Positions 35,476 to 43,805 of a DNA stretch of 64,000 bases are shown piece by piece. The notes beneath the pieces were generated by a model. That model made no database searches and was not told the DNA's origin. It worked only from the letters and a program-made list of their open reading frames with translations. Position 1 is the first letter of the stretch, and each line of letters opens with the position of its first letter. Origin of the DNA: an uncultured Bacteroidia bacterium (GTDB lineage: Bacteria > Bacteroidota > Bacteroidia > Bacteroidales > UBA932). Location of the stretch: positions 20,160 to 84,159 of the forward strand of contig CACXPG010000009.1 of NCBI GenBank assembly GCA_902769525.1, read 5' to 3'. The position numbers and the translations under genes are program-made.

Positions 35476-38048
35476 CACCGTCCGAATTGATTCCTGATTT
35501 CTTCCAGCTTTTCGTCCAGGCTAAGAAGGTCAGGAATCAGGCTCTGGCGTGGCTTGGCTCCGTCTGCAGGGCCCACAATTCCGGCCTTTTCCAGCTGGTC
35601 GATCAGCTTGGAGGCTCTGTTGTAGCCCACATCCATCTTCCTCTGGAGGAACGATGCGGAGCCGCTTCCGGCAGATACTATCAGACGAGCCGCGTCGTCA
35701 AAGTAATCGTCTCTGCGGCTAAGATCGGTCTCTCCTATCGGAACAGACTTGTAGCCCACGTCGGCAGAGCTCTCCTCTTCATCAGGAGGTTCAGGCAAAT
35801 ACAGTGCCGTAGAATAACCGGCCTGCTTGGAAATGAACTCTACAACCCTGTCTATCTCCTTTGTTTCTATCAGGGCGCACTGGACTCTGGTGATGTCGCT
35901 GCCGGTGGCGTAGAGCATATCTCCCCTGCCTATGAGCTGGTTAGCGCCGCTCTCGTCCAGAATCGTACGGGAATCTATGCTTGACCTGACATAGAATGCA
36001 ATTCTTGCAGGGAAGTTTGCCTTGATGTTACCGGTAATCACAGAAGCGGTAGGCCTCTGGGTTGCTATCACCAGATGGATTCCGATAGCTCGGGCCAGCT
36101 GGGCCAGACGGGTAATCGGTATCTCCACATCCTTTCCTGCCGTGATTATAAGGTCTGCATACTCATCGATGACCAGAACAATGTAAGGAAGGAACCTGTG
36201 CCCCTTGCCCGGGTTGAGCTTCCTCTCGAGGAACTTCTCGTTGTATTCCTTGATGTTGCGTACTCTGGCCGCTTCCAGAAGCTTGTACCTCTCGTCCATC
36301 TCGACGCACAGCGACTTGAGCGTGGCGACAACCTTCTGCGTATCGGTGATAACTGGTGTTTCCTTGTCCTCGGTATCAGGCAGACAAGCCAGAAAATGCT
36401 TGTCCAGACGGGAGTACAGAGAAAGCTCGACTCTCTTAGGGTCTACCAGCACGAACTTCACTTCAGACGGATGCTTGGTATACAGCAGAGACGACATCAA
36501 AGCGTTCAGGCCCACGGACTTGCCCTGTCCGGTAGCTCCGGCCACCAGAAGGTGCGGCGTCTTTGCCAGGTCGAACGTGAACACTTCTCCGGAGATGGTC
36601 TTTCCGATTGCAACCGGAAGGGCGTAGCCGCTTTCCTTGCTGCCCTCTTCCTTCATCTTTGTCTGGAGATATTCCAGGCAGGAGAGCATTGAAACCACGC
36701 TCGGCTTTTCGTTGGCAACCTCAATTCCCACGGCATTTGTTCCAGGAAGCGTAACCACTCTCACGCCCTTTGCGGCAAGTGACAGCTGAATGTCTTCCTC
36801 CAGACGCTTGATCTGGGAAACCCTGATTCCTGGAGCCGGAACCACTTCGTATAGAGTTACCGTAGGGCCCTTGACCGCAGAAACTTTTGAAACCCCTATC
36901 TTGTAGTTTGCCAGGGTGGCTACAATCTTGTTCTTGTTGCGCTCCATCTCGTCTCTTGACACCTCATACCACTTGTCTCTGTAGGAATCCAGAAGATCGA
37001 GCGTAGGAGCTTCATAGTACGGAAGCTCGAGACGAGGGTCAAATGTCTTTTGCAGCTCTTCCTCTGTGTACTGTCCAAGAAGAGCGTTGCCTTCGGCCCC
37101 TTCATTCTCCTTGACGACCAGTTCAACATCGCTTTCCGGAATGTTCTCTTCCGGTTGTGACGGCCGCTCCGGCTGTGATGGCTGCTGCGGCTGATTATCG
37201 GTCACAACCTTGATTTCCATATCCTTCCGCCTCTGTTCCAGAATCCTCTGGGTCTCGGCGTCATAAGACTGCCGGTCATCTTCTCCTTCCCCAGAAGGGA
37301 AGTCCTCGCCACCTTCTTCCTCTCCGTTTTCAGGTGCGGTATCATCATCACCGGTGTCCTCGCCCTGACCGTCTTCACCTTCGAGGTCTCCGCCTTCTTC
37401 CGGTTCACCCTCTCCGCTTATCTTGCCGCCCAGCGTCTCGAAACCGCTGCTCAGTTTATGGATAAGGCTCTTGTTTATAACTATGAGCCAGCCGATTGTC
37501 GCGATAATCAAAATAGCGGCTGTTCCCGGAGAACCTATCATTGTCTTCAGGTAGTTGTTCACGTAATAGCCGTAAGATCCGCCTGCGCTGGTGCCGAACA
37601 GCCTGTCCACCTTCGTGAAAGAGAAGATGAAAGAGAAAAGCACAGAAAGCAGGATGCAACCGAACACGGTGATGAAGAAAAGCCTCAGAAGCCTCACTTT
37701 CTTTATCTTCAGGCAGAACAGGGCCACTCCGCCAAAAAAGAACGGAATGATGAAGGCTCCTAGTCCGAACCATTTGGATATAAGCAGGTTGGCCCATTTA
37801 GCGCCAATCTTTCCGCCTCCGTTCTCAACTGTAGACAGAGAACTGAATATGTCCGTTCCCATTATTGAGCTCTGGTCCTGAGCCCAGGTGAACAGATACG
37901 ATATGAGAGCTATGAACGTGTAGATTGATATCGCAAGCGCTACCAGTCCGCAAATCAGATATATGCCGTCCTTTCTCTGCGGGGCGGCCATCTCGCGTTC
38001 AGCTATGATCTTGTCGTCTTCCTTTTGTTTTTTCTTGCTCTTTGCCAT
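35475..38048 (-). CDS. ftsK: DNA translocase FtsK
   Basis: 857 residues from ATG 38046-38048 (MAKSKKKQKED); the longer frame begins inside the neighbouring gene. Four to five N-terminal membrane segments (about 35-200) tether it to the septum. An acidic, Gly/Asp/Glu-rich and then Gln/Pro-rich linker covers about 215-330. The motor has Walker A GATGQGKSVG near 509 and Walker B LVIDEYADLI near 624, and the C-terminal gamma winged helix (YNRASKLIDQLEKAGIVGP) reads DNA polarity sequences. It pumps chromosome ends and activates XerCD. Tightly packed between DUF4290 (1 nt) and the lolA-like gene. Confidence 0.97.
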   Translation of the reverse strand: MAKSKKKQKEDDKIIAEREMAAPQRKDGIYLICGLVALAISIYTFIALISYLFTWAQDQSSIMGTDIFSSLSTVENGGGKIGAKWANLLISKWFGLGAFIIPFFFGGVALFCLKIKKVRLLRLFFITVFGCILLSVLFSFIFSFTKVDRLFGTSAGGSYGYYVNNYLKTMIGSPGTAAILIIATIGWLIVINKSLIHKLSSGFETLGGKISGEGEPEEGGDLEGEDGQGEDTGDDDTAPENGEEEGGEDFPSGEGEDDRQSYDAETQRILEQRRKDMEIKVVTDNQPQQPSQPERPSQPEENIPESDVELVVKENEGAEGNALLGQYTEEELQKTFDPRLELPYYEAPTLDLLDSYRDKWYEVSRDEMERNKNKIVATLANYKIGVSKVSAVKGPTVTLYEVVPAPGIRVSQIKRLEEDIQLSLAAKGVRVVTLPGTNAVGIEVANEKPSVVSMLSCLEYLQTKMKEEGSKESGYALPVAIGKTISGEVFTFDLAKTPHLLVAGATGQGKSVGLNALMSSLLYTKHPSEVKFVLVDPKRVELSLYSRLDKHFLACLPDTEDKETPVITDTQKVVATLKSLCVEMDERYKLLEAARVRNIKEYNEKFLERKLNPGKGHRFLPYIVLVIDEYADLIITAGKDVEIPITRLAQLARAIGIHLVIATQRPTASVITGNIKANFPARIAFYVRSSIDSRTILDESGANQLIGRGDMLYATGSDITRVQCALIETKEIDRVVEFISKQAGYSTALYLPEPPDEEESSADVGYKSVPIGETDLSRRDDYFDDAARLIVSAGSGSASFLQRKMDVGYNRASKLIDQLEKAGIVGPADGAKPRQSLIPDLLSLDEKLEEIRNQFGR

Positions 38049-38049
38049 C

Positions 38050-38703
38050 TTAGTTCTTCTTCCACTTCTTTTTCTGTTGCTTCTTGTTGTTATTATGCTG
38101 TGGACGAGGCTGCTGCGGATTGCCCGGGATATGAGGCTTGCGGGTGGAGGCATCGGCCATTCCGGAACCGATATGCACATCTGCAGGAACAGTCAGTCTT
38201 CCGCCGGAAAGTGCCTTTATGTCCTCGAAAATAGTCTCCTCAGAAACGGAATCCTTGTTCCAGATAAGATACTGCTGCTTCATGTAGATGGCAATCACCC
38301 TGATCATGTGCTTTTTCACGTCGTCATCTTCACGGTCTGCGATCAGGTCTATCATGTTCTGGATGTTCCTGCCATAGCAAGATGCACGTATCTTGTCTTT
38401 TTTCAGAGGTATAGGATCCGGCTTCGTCTGCACGCTCTCTCTAGAAGGCAGCGGATAAGGCGAGTCTATGTCTATCTTGAAATCAGAGATTATCTGCACA
38501 TGGTCCCACAGCTTGTGGCGGAAATCCACCACGTCTCTGAGCTGGGGATTCAGGGTTCCCATAACGGAAACCACGGCCTGAATCTGCTCGTTGCGCTTCT
38601 GGCGGTCAGGAATGTTCACCACATACTCTATCATATCTTGCACATGCCTGCCATATTCGGGCATCAGAAGCTTTGCCCTTGTAGTATTGTAATTGTTGTC
38701 CAT
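38050..38703 (-). CDS. DUF4290 family protein
   Basis: 217 residues, a Bacteroidota-specific family of unknown function. Two related helical segments each carry a YGR.[IV]Q.MI motif: MPEYGRHVQDMIEYVVNIPDRQKRN near residue 14 and ASCYGRNIQNMIDLIADREDDDVK near 107, consistent with an internal duplication. The C-terminus from about 185 is basic and Gln/Asn/Lys-rich, probably disordered. It starts 12 nt after the two-TM protein gene and ends 1 nt before ftsK. Confidence 0.88.
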   Translation of the reverse strand: MDNNYNTTRAKLLMPEYGRHVQDMIEYVVNIPDRQKRNEQIQAVVSVMGTLNPQLRDVVDFRHKLWDHVQIISDFKIDIDSPYPLPSRESVQTKPDPIPLKKDKIRASCYGRNIQNMIDLIADREDDDVKKHMIRVIAIYMKQQYLIWNKDSVSEETIFEDIKALSGGRLTVPADVHIGSGMADASTRKPHIPGNPQQPRPQHNNNKKQQKKKWKKN

Positions 38704-38715
38704 AACAAGGCGAAT

Positions 38716-40401
38716 TTACGAAAAGAAAACGGAAGTATCTGCCAGATAGTCCATGAAAAATTTTCTGCGCTCCCCTTCTTCAAGAGATTTCAGTTTTTCC
38801 AGGCTGTGCCAGGTAACCGCAAAGCCCGTGAAAGCCCCTTTCGGCCATTTTCCCCTAAGCCGGCACTGCACGCTTTCCACACCGGCATCCAGAGCGCAGG
38901 CTATATCGTTCAGAAAACCTTTGCTAACCGTACACCCGGCCTTGAGCATCACCACAGCGTCCGCGTCAGAGGCTGAAAACTCCAGATTTGACAAAATCCT
39001 GGAAGATGTCGTGCGGAACGGCCTTACTACATAGTCCAGAAGCGCCGTGGAGACCTCCATCAGGCTTTCAGCCTGCTGGACATCCTCTCCGGTAGATGAA
39101 TAATACAGATTCTTGCAGGTCTTCTCCACAAGATTATCGGTATAACTGTCAGACAAAAGCACTATGAACCTGAAATGCCGTCCGGCAGGAAGATACACCC
39201 CTGCTCTCTGGGCTTTCAGGCTCTGCTTTCTTTTTTCCTCATCCACGATACCCACGCTGCCGCATGGCATTCCCAGAAACACTACCCTGCAGTTAGGTAT
39301 ATCTGCAGCAAGAGCATTGCTGGATTCTGGCCACTTTTCCAGACAATCGCTGAGAAGTATATTCAGCGATGCGTTCTCCAGATACGGACGGGGAACCTTG
39401 CTTTCGGAAAGAGGAGGGTGTACCATCAAAAGCATATTCCCCGAATTGTCCTCTTTCAGGCGGGAAATATCCGGATAAAGATATGCAGTGGAAGAAACCT
39501 CCATATCCTGGCCGCATTCCACAAGATTAACCCTCCGCGACTTCACAATAGCAGAAAGCAAGCCGCACCGCCTGAAGAAATAAATGTCGGACTCCCTGAT
39601 TCCCAAGATGTTTACCATTGCGCTGGAATCCTTCCCCACCTCTTCTATGATCTTCTTGGCTATATCGTCGGCCTGGGACATCCACCTGAGAGAATTGCCG
39701 TATTTCTCGCGGAACGGAGACACTTGCTCAACTCCTCCCAAAAGGAGACTTTCCCCTATGGCCTTCTTTGCCTGCTTCATGCTCCTGAAGCCTGGCCTGG
39801 AGTAATCCTTCCTGCACCTTAGCCATGCAAAAAGACAACTCACAAGCCATATCACAAAAAAGACGGCCGCCGCAAGAAGACCTGTCCTCCATGGAAGCGG
39901 ATGAAGAAAAGTCCGTGATTTCCCGTCACTGAGGGAAAATCCGCCAGGCACCATCTCCAGGCACCGGTCTCTGTAAAAGCTGAAGGTTTTTTGCGTGGAT
40001 AAAGAATCGTATGAAAAATAGCCCAGTCTAATTTCATTCCCGCTGGCTCTGACGCATAACTTTTTCATCGCCAGCAGGCTGGAGTCTGGGCTGAAAGAAT
40101 TCAGGACTTTGTTTACCCTGCCTTCCGGCTCGGCGATGCTTTTGGCCAGAAGTGAAGAAAAACTGCCTCTCATCGCACTTAGGGCACCACCTTTTGCAAG
40201 GTATCCTGACTTGAGCCTGTGAGAAATGACACGGGCCACAGAATCGGCCGCAGGCCCATCGGGAGACACTGCGAACCGTGCACTAAGGCCATATTCCTTG
40301 ACACTCAAATACAACGCTCCCGCCAGCACAGCCAGCAAGACTGCGCAAATCCAGGCTCTACGCCCCGCCATTCTCCAGAATGCCCTTCCCCGGTTGCTCA
40401 T
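38716..40401 (-). CDS. Two-TM protein with periplasmic domain and degenerate transferase-like tail
   Basis: 561 residues, not confidently recognised. TM1 is near 14-34 and TM2 near 170-192, with a periplasmic region between, the topology of Wzz/Wzc-type polysaccharide co-polymerases. The cytosolic part contains MVNILGIRESDIYFF and NLVECGQDMEV followed by LNILLSDCLEKW and CRVVFLGMPCGSVG, which is reminiscent of Wzc-type kinase domains, but no Walker A lysine loop is present. The C-terminal DADAVVMLKAGCTVSKGF with GVESVQCRLRG looks like the second half of a family 2 glycosyltransferase. All three resemblances are weak. It is 12 nt upstream of DUF4290. Confidence 0.75.
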   Translation of the reverse strand: MSNRGRAFWRMAGRRAWICAVLLAVLAGALYLSVKEYGLSARFAVSPDGPAADSVARVISHRLKSGYLAKGGALSAMRGSFSSLLAKSIAEPEGRVNKVLNSFSPDSSLLAMKKLCVRASGNEIRLGYFSYDSLSTQKTFSFYRDRCLEMVPGGFSLSDGKSRTFLHPLPWRTGLLAAAVFFVIWLVSCLFAWLRCRKDYSRPGFRSMKQAKKAIGESLLLGGVEQVSPFREKYGNSLRWMSQADDIAKKIIEEVGKDSSAMVNILGIRESDIYFFRRCGLLSAIVKSRRVNLVECGQDMEVSSTAYLYPDISRLKEDNSGNMLLMVHPPLSESKVPRPYLENASLNILLSDCLEKWPESSNALAADIPNCRVVFLGMPCGSVGIVDEEKRKQSLKAQRAGVYLPAGRHFRFIVLLSDSYTDNLVEKTCKNLYYSSTGEDVQQAESLMEVSTALLDYVVRPFRTTSSRILSNLEFSASDADAVVMLKAGCTVSKGFLNDIACALDAGVESVQCRLRGKWPKGAFTGFAVTWHSLEKLKSLEEGERRKFFMDYLADTSVFFS

Positions 40402-40439
40402 AATTCAAGTGCCAATTTAAGAAAAACTGCGGACATAAA

Positions 40440-40468
40440 CATACCCCCGCTACAGGCACGGGGGTATG
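40440..40468 (-). terminator. Terminator of the fimbrial accessory unit
   Basis: A perfect 10-bp stem, CATACCCCCG with CGGGGGTATG, and a 9-nt loop, followed on the minus strand by a short TTTAT. It lies 41 nt after the DUF3868 gene. Confidence 0.7.
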
Positions 40469-40509
40469 ATTAATCTTTTGGCTGACTGACAGCTATTTAA
40501 TGGGCAGGA

Positions 40510-41970
40510 CTAGTACCTTGCCTTCGCGAGCTGCTCAAGAGCCGCTTTAGCCTGAGGAACCTTATCCTTGATGGAAGTGAACATCTGAGCCGCCTTTGCA
40601 AAGTTTCCGCTCATAGCCTCATATAGAGCCTTGGCGTAAGTGAACAAAGGAGCCTGGTTGCTTGAACCGCCGTCTGATACAGTTGACAGGAGCTCTTCAG
40701 CTCTTGCAAGGTTGCCTGCGCTCATTGCAGCGTTTGCTGCGTTAACCTTTGCAATCTCGTTGGAAGGATACTGCTGCAGGGCCTTCTCCATAATCTGGAT
40801 GAACTCTGGACTTCCGGTCTGGCAAGAGTTTGCAGCCATAAAGAATTCGTTCAGGCTGAGATCCTTAGGATTAGTCTCAATCTTGTTCTTTATCTGGTCT
40901 ACATCCACGTAAGGAACAACCTCATAGCCTACATTGTAGGTAGCCCTTCTCAAAGCCGGGAAGCACTCGTCCTTGAGAGTCTTCCACTGGGCAGGATAAG
41001 AAGCCTTCAGTTTCCTCTCCTTCTGGTCTGGAGCAAGGGTTCCGCGAACTATATCCAGAATCTCGTCTTTCTTGGCCAAAGAAGATTTCTCCACGAATGC
41101 GGCAACGCCGGCCCAGTCTTCAGCCTCGAAGTCTGTCTTGACAGAGATCTTGTCATCATTCAGAGCCTCCTGCACAAGAGTCTTCAGCGAATTTGTACGC
41201 GCCTTAGCCAGTTTCTCGTTGGTAGCAAAGCCGCCGTCCGGAGAAGCATATCCCTTCAGGGTAATTTCATTGACTCTATATTCTGCAACATTATCGCTGA
41301 GCTGGTTTACAAGATCTGTAATCTTCTTGATTTCAGCTGAGTTGTTCTTGAAGTTAGGGTCAACATTTCCGTTGCCCACTGCATACTCGAGATGAGCCTC
41401 GCCTTTCTCGCTCCTGGCCTTGACAGCCTCGGCTACAGGCTGTACAAACAAAAACTCAGGAGAGAACCTGAACTCGTACTTGAGTGCTGCAAGAGTCTCG
41501 ATTCCCTGACCGAGAGTGGAGTTGCAGCATCCGCGGCTGGTCTGCTTGAGAAGCAGCTGGCAGTTGTCCATCCAGCTCTCGTAAGGCACCTTTGCAGTGT
41601 AATGCTCTGTAGCAGGAGCATTCTTGGTCTTGTAGAGCTTGGCTTCCTTGGCAACCTTTCCTCCTTCTCTGAGGAACTTGTAATAGCGATTACCGCCGTA
41701 GAGGCCAATTGCAGGAAGTTCAACAGTATGAGTTCCGTCTGTAATCACAGGAACTATGTCCAGAGATTCCTTCCTGGAAACGGAAGCGGCGGAATAGTCC
41801 AGATCCATAGCCACGTTCATGGCTCCGTTCTGCTCGTAAAGCTGTACATTGCTAGTCCTTACGCCCTTGGTGAAAACGTCACCGGTACGGTTTACAGGAT
41901 TCTGGGCGTATGCTGCAACACAGAACATTGCAGCAGCAGCCAACAATATAAATTTTCTCATGATCTTCAT
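40510..41970 (-). CDS. DUF3868 protein with OmpA-like and TPR-like regions (fimbrial accessory)
   Basis: 486 residues from ATG 41968-41970; MRKF at 41961 is the alternative. Signal peptide ends at AAYAQ. Residues about 25-170 resemble DUF3868 (IVPVITDGTHTVELPAIGLYGGNRYYKF) and contain a vicinal Cys pair (RGCCNST). Residues about 190-330 have an OmpA-C-like peptidoglycan-associating pattern (EITLKGYASPDGGFATNEKLAKARTNSL). TPR-like helices run to the end (MEKALQQYPSNEIAKVNAANAAMSAGNLARAEELL). In Bacteroidales such proteins accompany DUF3575 and fimbrillin genes; they are thought to help anchor or assemble fimbriae. 16 nt downstream of the DUF3575 gene. Confidence 0.85.
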   Translation of the reverse strand: MKIMRKFILLAAAAMFCVAAYAQNPVNRTGDVFTKGVRTSNVQLYEQNGAMNVAMDLDYSAASVSRKESLDIVPVITDGTHTVELPAIGLYGGNRYYKFLREGGKVAKEAKLYKTKNAPATEHYTAKVPYESWMDNCQLLLKQTSRGCCNSTLGQGIETLAALKYEFRFSPEFLFVQPVAEAVKARSEKGEAHLEYAVGNGNVDPNFKNNSAEIKKITDLVNQLSDNVAEYRVNEITLKGYASPDGGFATNEKLAKARTNSLKTLVQEALNDDKISVKTDFEAEDWAGVAAFVEKSSLAKKDEILDIVRGTLAPDQKERKLKASYPAQWKTLKDECFPALRRATYNVGYEVVPYVDVDQIKNKIETNPKDLSLNEFFMAANSCQTGSPEFIQIMEKALQQYPSNEIAKVNAANAAMSAGNLARAEELLSTVSDGGSSNQAPLFTYAKALYEAMSGNFAKAAQMFTSIKDKVPQAKAALEQLAKARY

Positions 41971-41986
41971 TTTTATCGCGATAAGA

Positions 41987-42580
41987 CTAGAATACATAAA
42001 CTAAACTCAGAGCCAGCTTGGTAGGTCCGGCAAAATGACGCTGTTTGCCCTTGAGCATAGGAGTGTGGCTAGAAACTGAAGGGAACTTGTCATACTTGGT
42101 ATAGATGTATCCCACAGCTCCTTCAAACTCGAGATTCAGATGACGGGAAAGAATCCAGTCATAGCCCCAGCCTATACCTGCACCAGCCACAAAGCCCTCA
42201 TAGCGCCTGTCTTTCATCTTGTTGAAATCGGCGTTAGGAAGCTTGAATTTCAAAAAATCAATGTTTCCGAGATCATACATGCCTGTGAAAGCGTGGAAAG
42301 CAAAGAATCCGCCTGCAAAGCGGTCGCAGTTCCATCTCCTGATTTCTGGCTGAATAAGGAAATGCTTCCATCTTCTTCCTTCAGGAAGACGCCATGGGTT
42401 GAAGTTACCGGACAGGTCCATAGTCCATTTGTCGCCCAGCGCAAACTCCACGCCCAGATTGAAAGTTGTGGTGGCATCATAGAGCAGGTTCGTCTTGATA
42501 GCCGCCCTCTGTCCCTTCGCGTCATTGGCGAAGCAGACAAGCAGCAACAGGGCTGCCGCGAAAATAGTCTTGATCTTCAT
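41987..42580 (-). CDS. DUF3575 outer-membrane protein (fimbrial accessory)
   Basis: 197 residues. Signal peptide 1-23 (NDAKGQ). The mature part matches DUF3575: AIKTNLLYDATTTFNLGVEF, DLSGNFNPWRLPEGRRWKHF, QPEIRRWNC and a closing GPTKLALSLVYVF with an aromatic final residue expected of an outer-membrane barrel. Its closest relation in the window is the C-terminal half of the 53707-54990 protein. It lies 61 nt downstream of the thioredoxin-like gene. Confidence 0.88.
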   Translation of the reverse strand: MKIKTIFAAALLLLVCFANDAKGQRAAIKTNLLYDATTTFNLGVEFALGDKWTMDLSGNFNPWRLPEGRRWKHFLIQPEIRRWNCDRFAGGFFAFHAFTGMYDLGNIDFLKFKLPNADFNKMKDRRYEGFVAGAGIGWGYDWILSRHLNLEFEGAVGYIYTKYDKFPSVSSHTPMLKGKQRHFAGPTKLALSLVYVF

Positions 42581-42641
42581 ACTGACTATAGTGTTTTAAT
42601 CAAAATATTGTCTCAATTATCAAATATAGCAATAATTCTTC

Positions 42642-43619
42642 TTAGAACTGCAGTCTAAGCAGGAAATCTATCGCTGAAGAAACTGAAGCGTCCTTTATCA
42701 GCACTTCTCCTCCCCTCTCCAGTATATACACGGACGGAGTGTTTCTCACACTGTAAAGAGAGTTCTGCACCACAGTCCCAGCGTCAGAAGCCACCATCCA
42801 CCCTTTCCTGGTCAGCGACGAGGCAGCGGAAGCCCTGCCCTCTATACATACGGCAAGTACCGCCAGCTCCCCTTCTGACATCATCTTCCTCACGACCGTA
42901 GAATGCTCCAGGCGAGTCATCCCGGCGTGGCAGTCCCGGCACCCTGAAGAAAAGAACACCACCATAAGCATCTGCCTCTCGGAGCATCCGCCAAGCACCC
43001 TGTACAAAGAAGTGTTTTTCTTCCCGGATTCCCCTGGCGCAGCAAAACCGTACAGTTCAACATCCAGCGCCATTGTTCCCTCCATGTTCCTGCGGATAAT
43101 TGACGCCAGATACTTCTCCCTGCTCTTTTCTGCCTCAGCGACATCCGCTCTTCCTATCTTGTGCTCAAGAAACGGAATCAGCCTCTTTTCACTGTAATAC
43201 GGAGACTGCAAACTGTAAAAGTACTTTTCCGCAGCAGCGAGAAGCTTGTCATACCCCGTAGGATACTCCCCCTTGCCGCAAACCTCAGCCACACTGTCCA
43301 TCAGGTTCTTCACCGACACCTCCGCCACACTGTCCGAGGCAAGCCTCAACACCCAGAAATACGCCGCCAGGTGATTCTCCAGCCTGAAACCATTTCCTCT
43401 GACCTCCGGTTCTGAATCAATATCCAACGCCTTGAATCCAGCAAGATCCACTCCTTCCCAATGATGTGTAACATAATGGTCCGCCCTGGACTGCACTAAA
43501 GCAGCAGAATCCGCACTCATCTCAGGCATCACAGCCTTCACCTGCCCGTACAAAACGCCACAAGCACAAAAAGCAAAGCCCACAGCCAACACTACTATAC
43601 GTTTTACAGTCCTCTCCAT
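42642..43619 (-). CDS. Exported thioredoxin-fold protein, DUF5106-like
   Basis: 325 residues from ATG 43617-43619; the longer frame starts with TTG. A signal sequence ends near CGVLYGQ. Residues about 30-180 resemble the helical DUF5106 domain that precedes thioredoxin folds in Bacteroidota (NLMDSVAEVCGKGEYPTGYDKLL, YYSEKRLIPFLEHKI). A thioredoxin fold follows (MVVFFSSGCRDCHAGM, active site CRDC near 236-239, and TPSVYILERGG with cis-Pro). It would act on disulfides in the periplasm or at the outer membrane. It is the first gene after promoter copy B, with DUF3575 and DUF3868 genes downstream. Confidence 0.85.
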   Translation of the reverse strand: MERTVKRIVVLAVGFAFCACGVLYGQVKAVMPEMSADSAALVQSRADHYVTHHWEGVDLAGFKALDIDSEPEVRGNGFRLENHLAAYFWVLRLASDSVAEVSVKNLMDSVAEVCGKGEYPTGYDKLLAAAEKYFYSLQSPYYSEKRLIPFLEHKIGRADVAEAEKSREKYLASIIRRNMEGTMALDVELYGFAAPGESGKKNTSLYRVLGGCSERQMLMVVFFSSGCRDCHAGMTRLEHSTVVRKMMSEGELAVLAVCIEGRASAASSLTRKGWMVASDAGTVVQNSLYSVRNTPSVYILERGGEVLIKDASVSSAIDFLLRLQF

Positions 43620-43670
43620 TTCATTCAAGAAACTCTTCTAACAACAAAACTAATCATCATTTTCCCAATC

Positions 43671-43724
43671 GCCAAGCACAAACGTACAATTGACTCTGTC
43701 CGCCATAAAGTTTTTACGTAACGC
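43671..43724 (-). promoter_or_regulatory. Conserved promoter module, copy B
   Basis: On the minus strand, TTTA (43706-43709) and TACGTTTG (43679-43686) are 19 nt apart. The -7 box is a perfect TAnnTTTG. The 54-bp block matches copy A at 19685-19740, including 17 of 19 spacer bases, with one 2-nt length difference upstream of the -33 box. It precedes the thioredoxin-like gene by about 52 nt. Confidence 0.72.
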
Positions 43725-43730
43725 ACAAAA

Positions 43731-43765
43731 GAACAAAAAGAAAGAGCCCTGGAAAACTCCAGGGC
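43731..43765 (-). terminator. Terminator of the main fimbrial unit
   Basis: GCCCTGGA (43746-43753) pairs with TCCAGGGC (43758-43765) around AAAC; the minus strand then reads T-rich. It lies 41 nt after the DUF4906-like gene. Confidence 0.83.
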
Positions 43766-43805
43766 CCCTTCAAATATTGCTTGTCTTTTGACTTCTTAGA
43801 TATAA

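Noticed and set aside
37200..37480. Low-complexity repeat in ftsK that could look like a tandem repeat array
   Set aside because: It encodes the acidic linker normal for FtsK; no DNA-level repeat unit.
38716..40401. Calling the two-TM protein a Wzc kinase
   Set aside because: There is no Walker A loop and no C-terminal tyrosine cluster.
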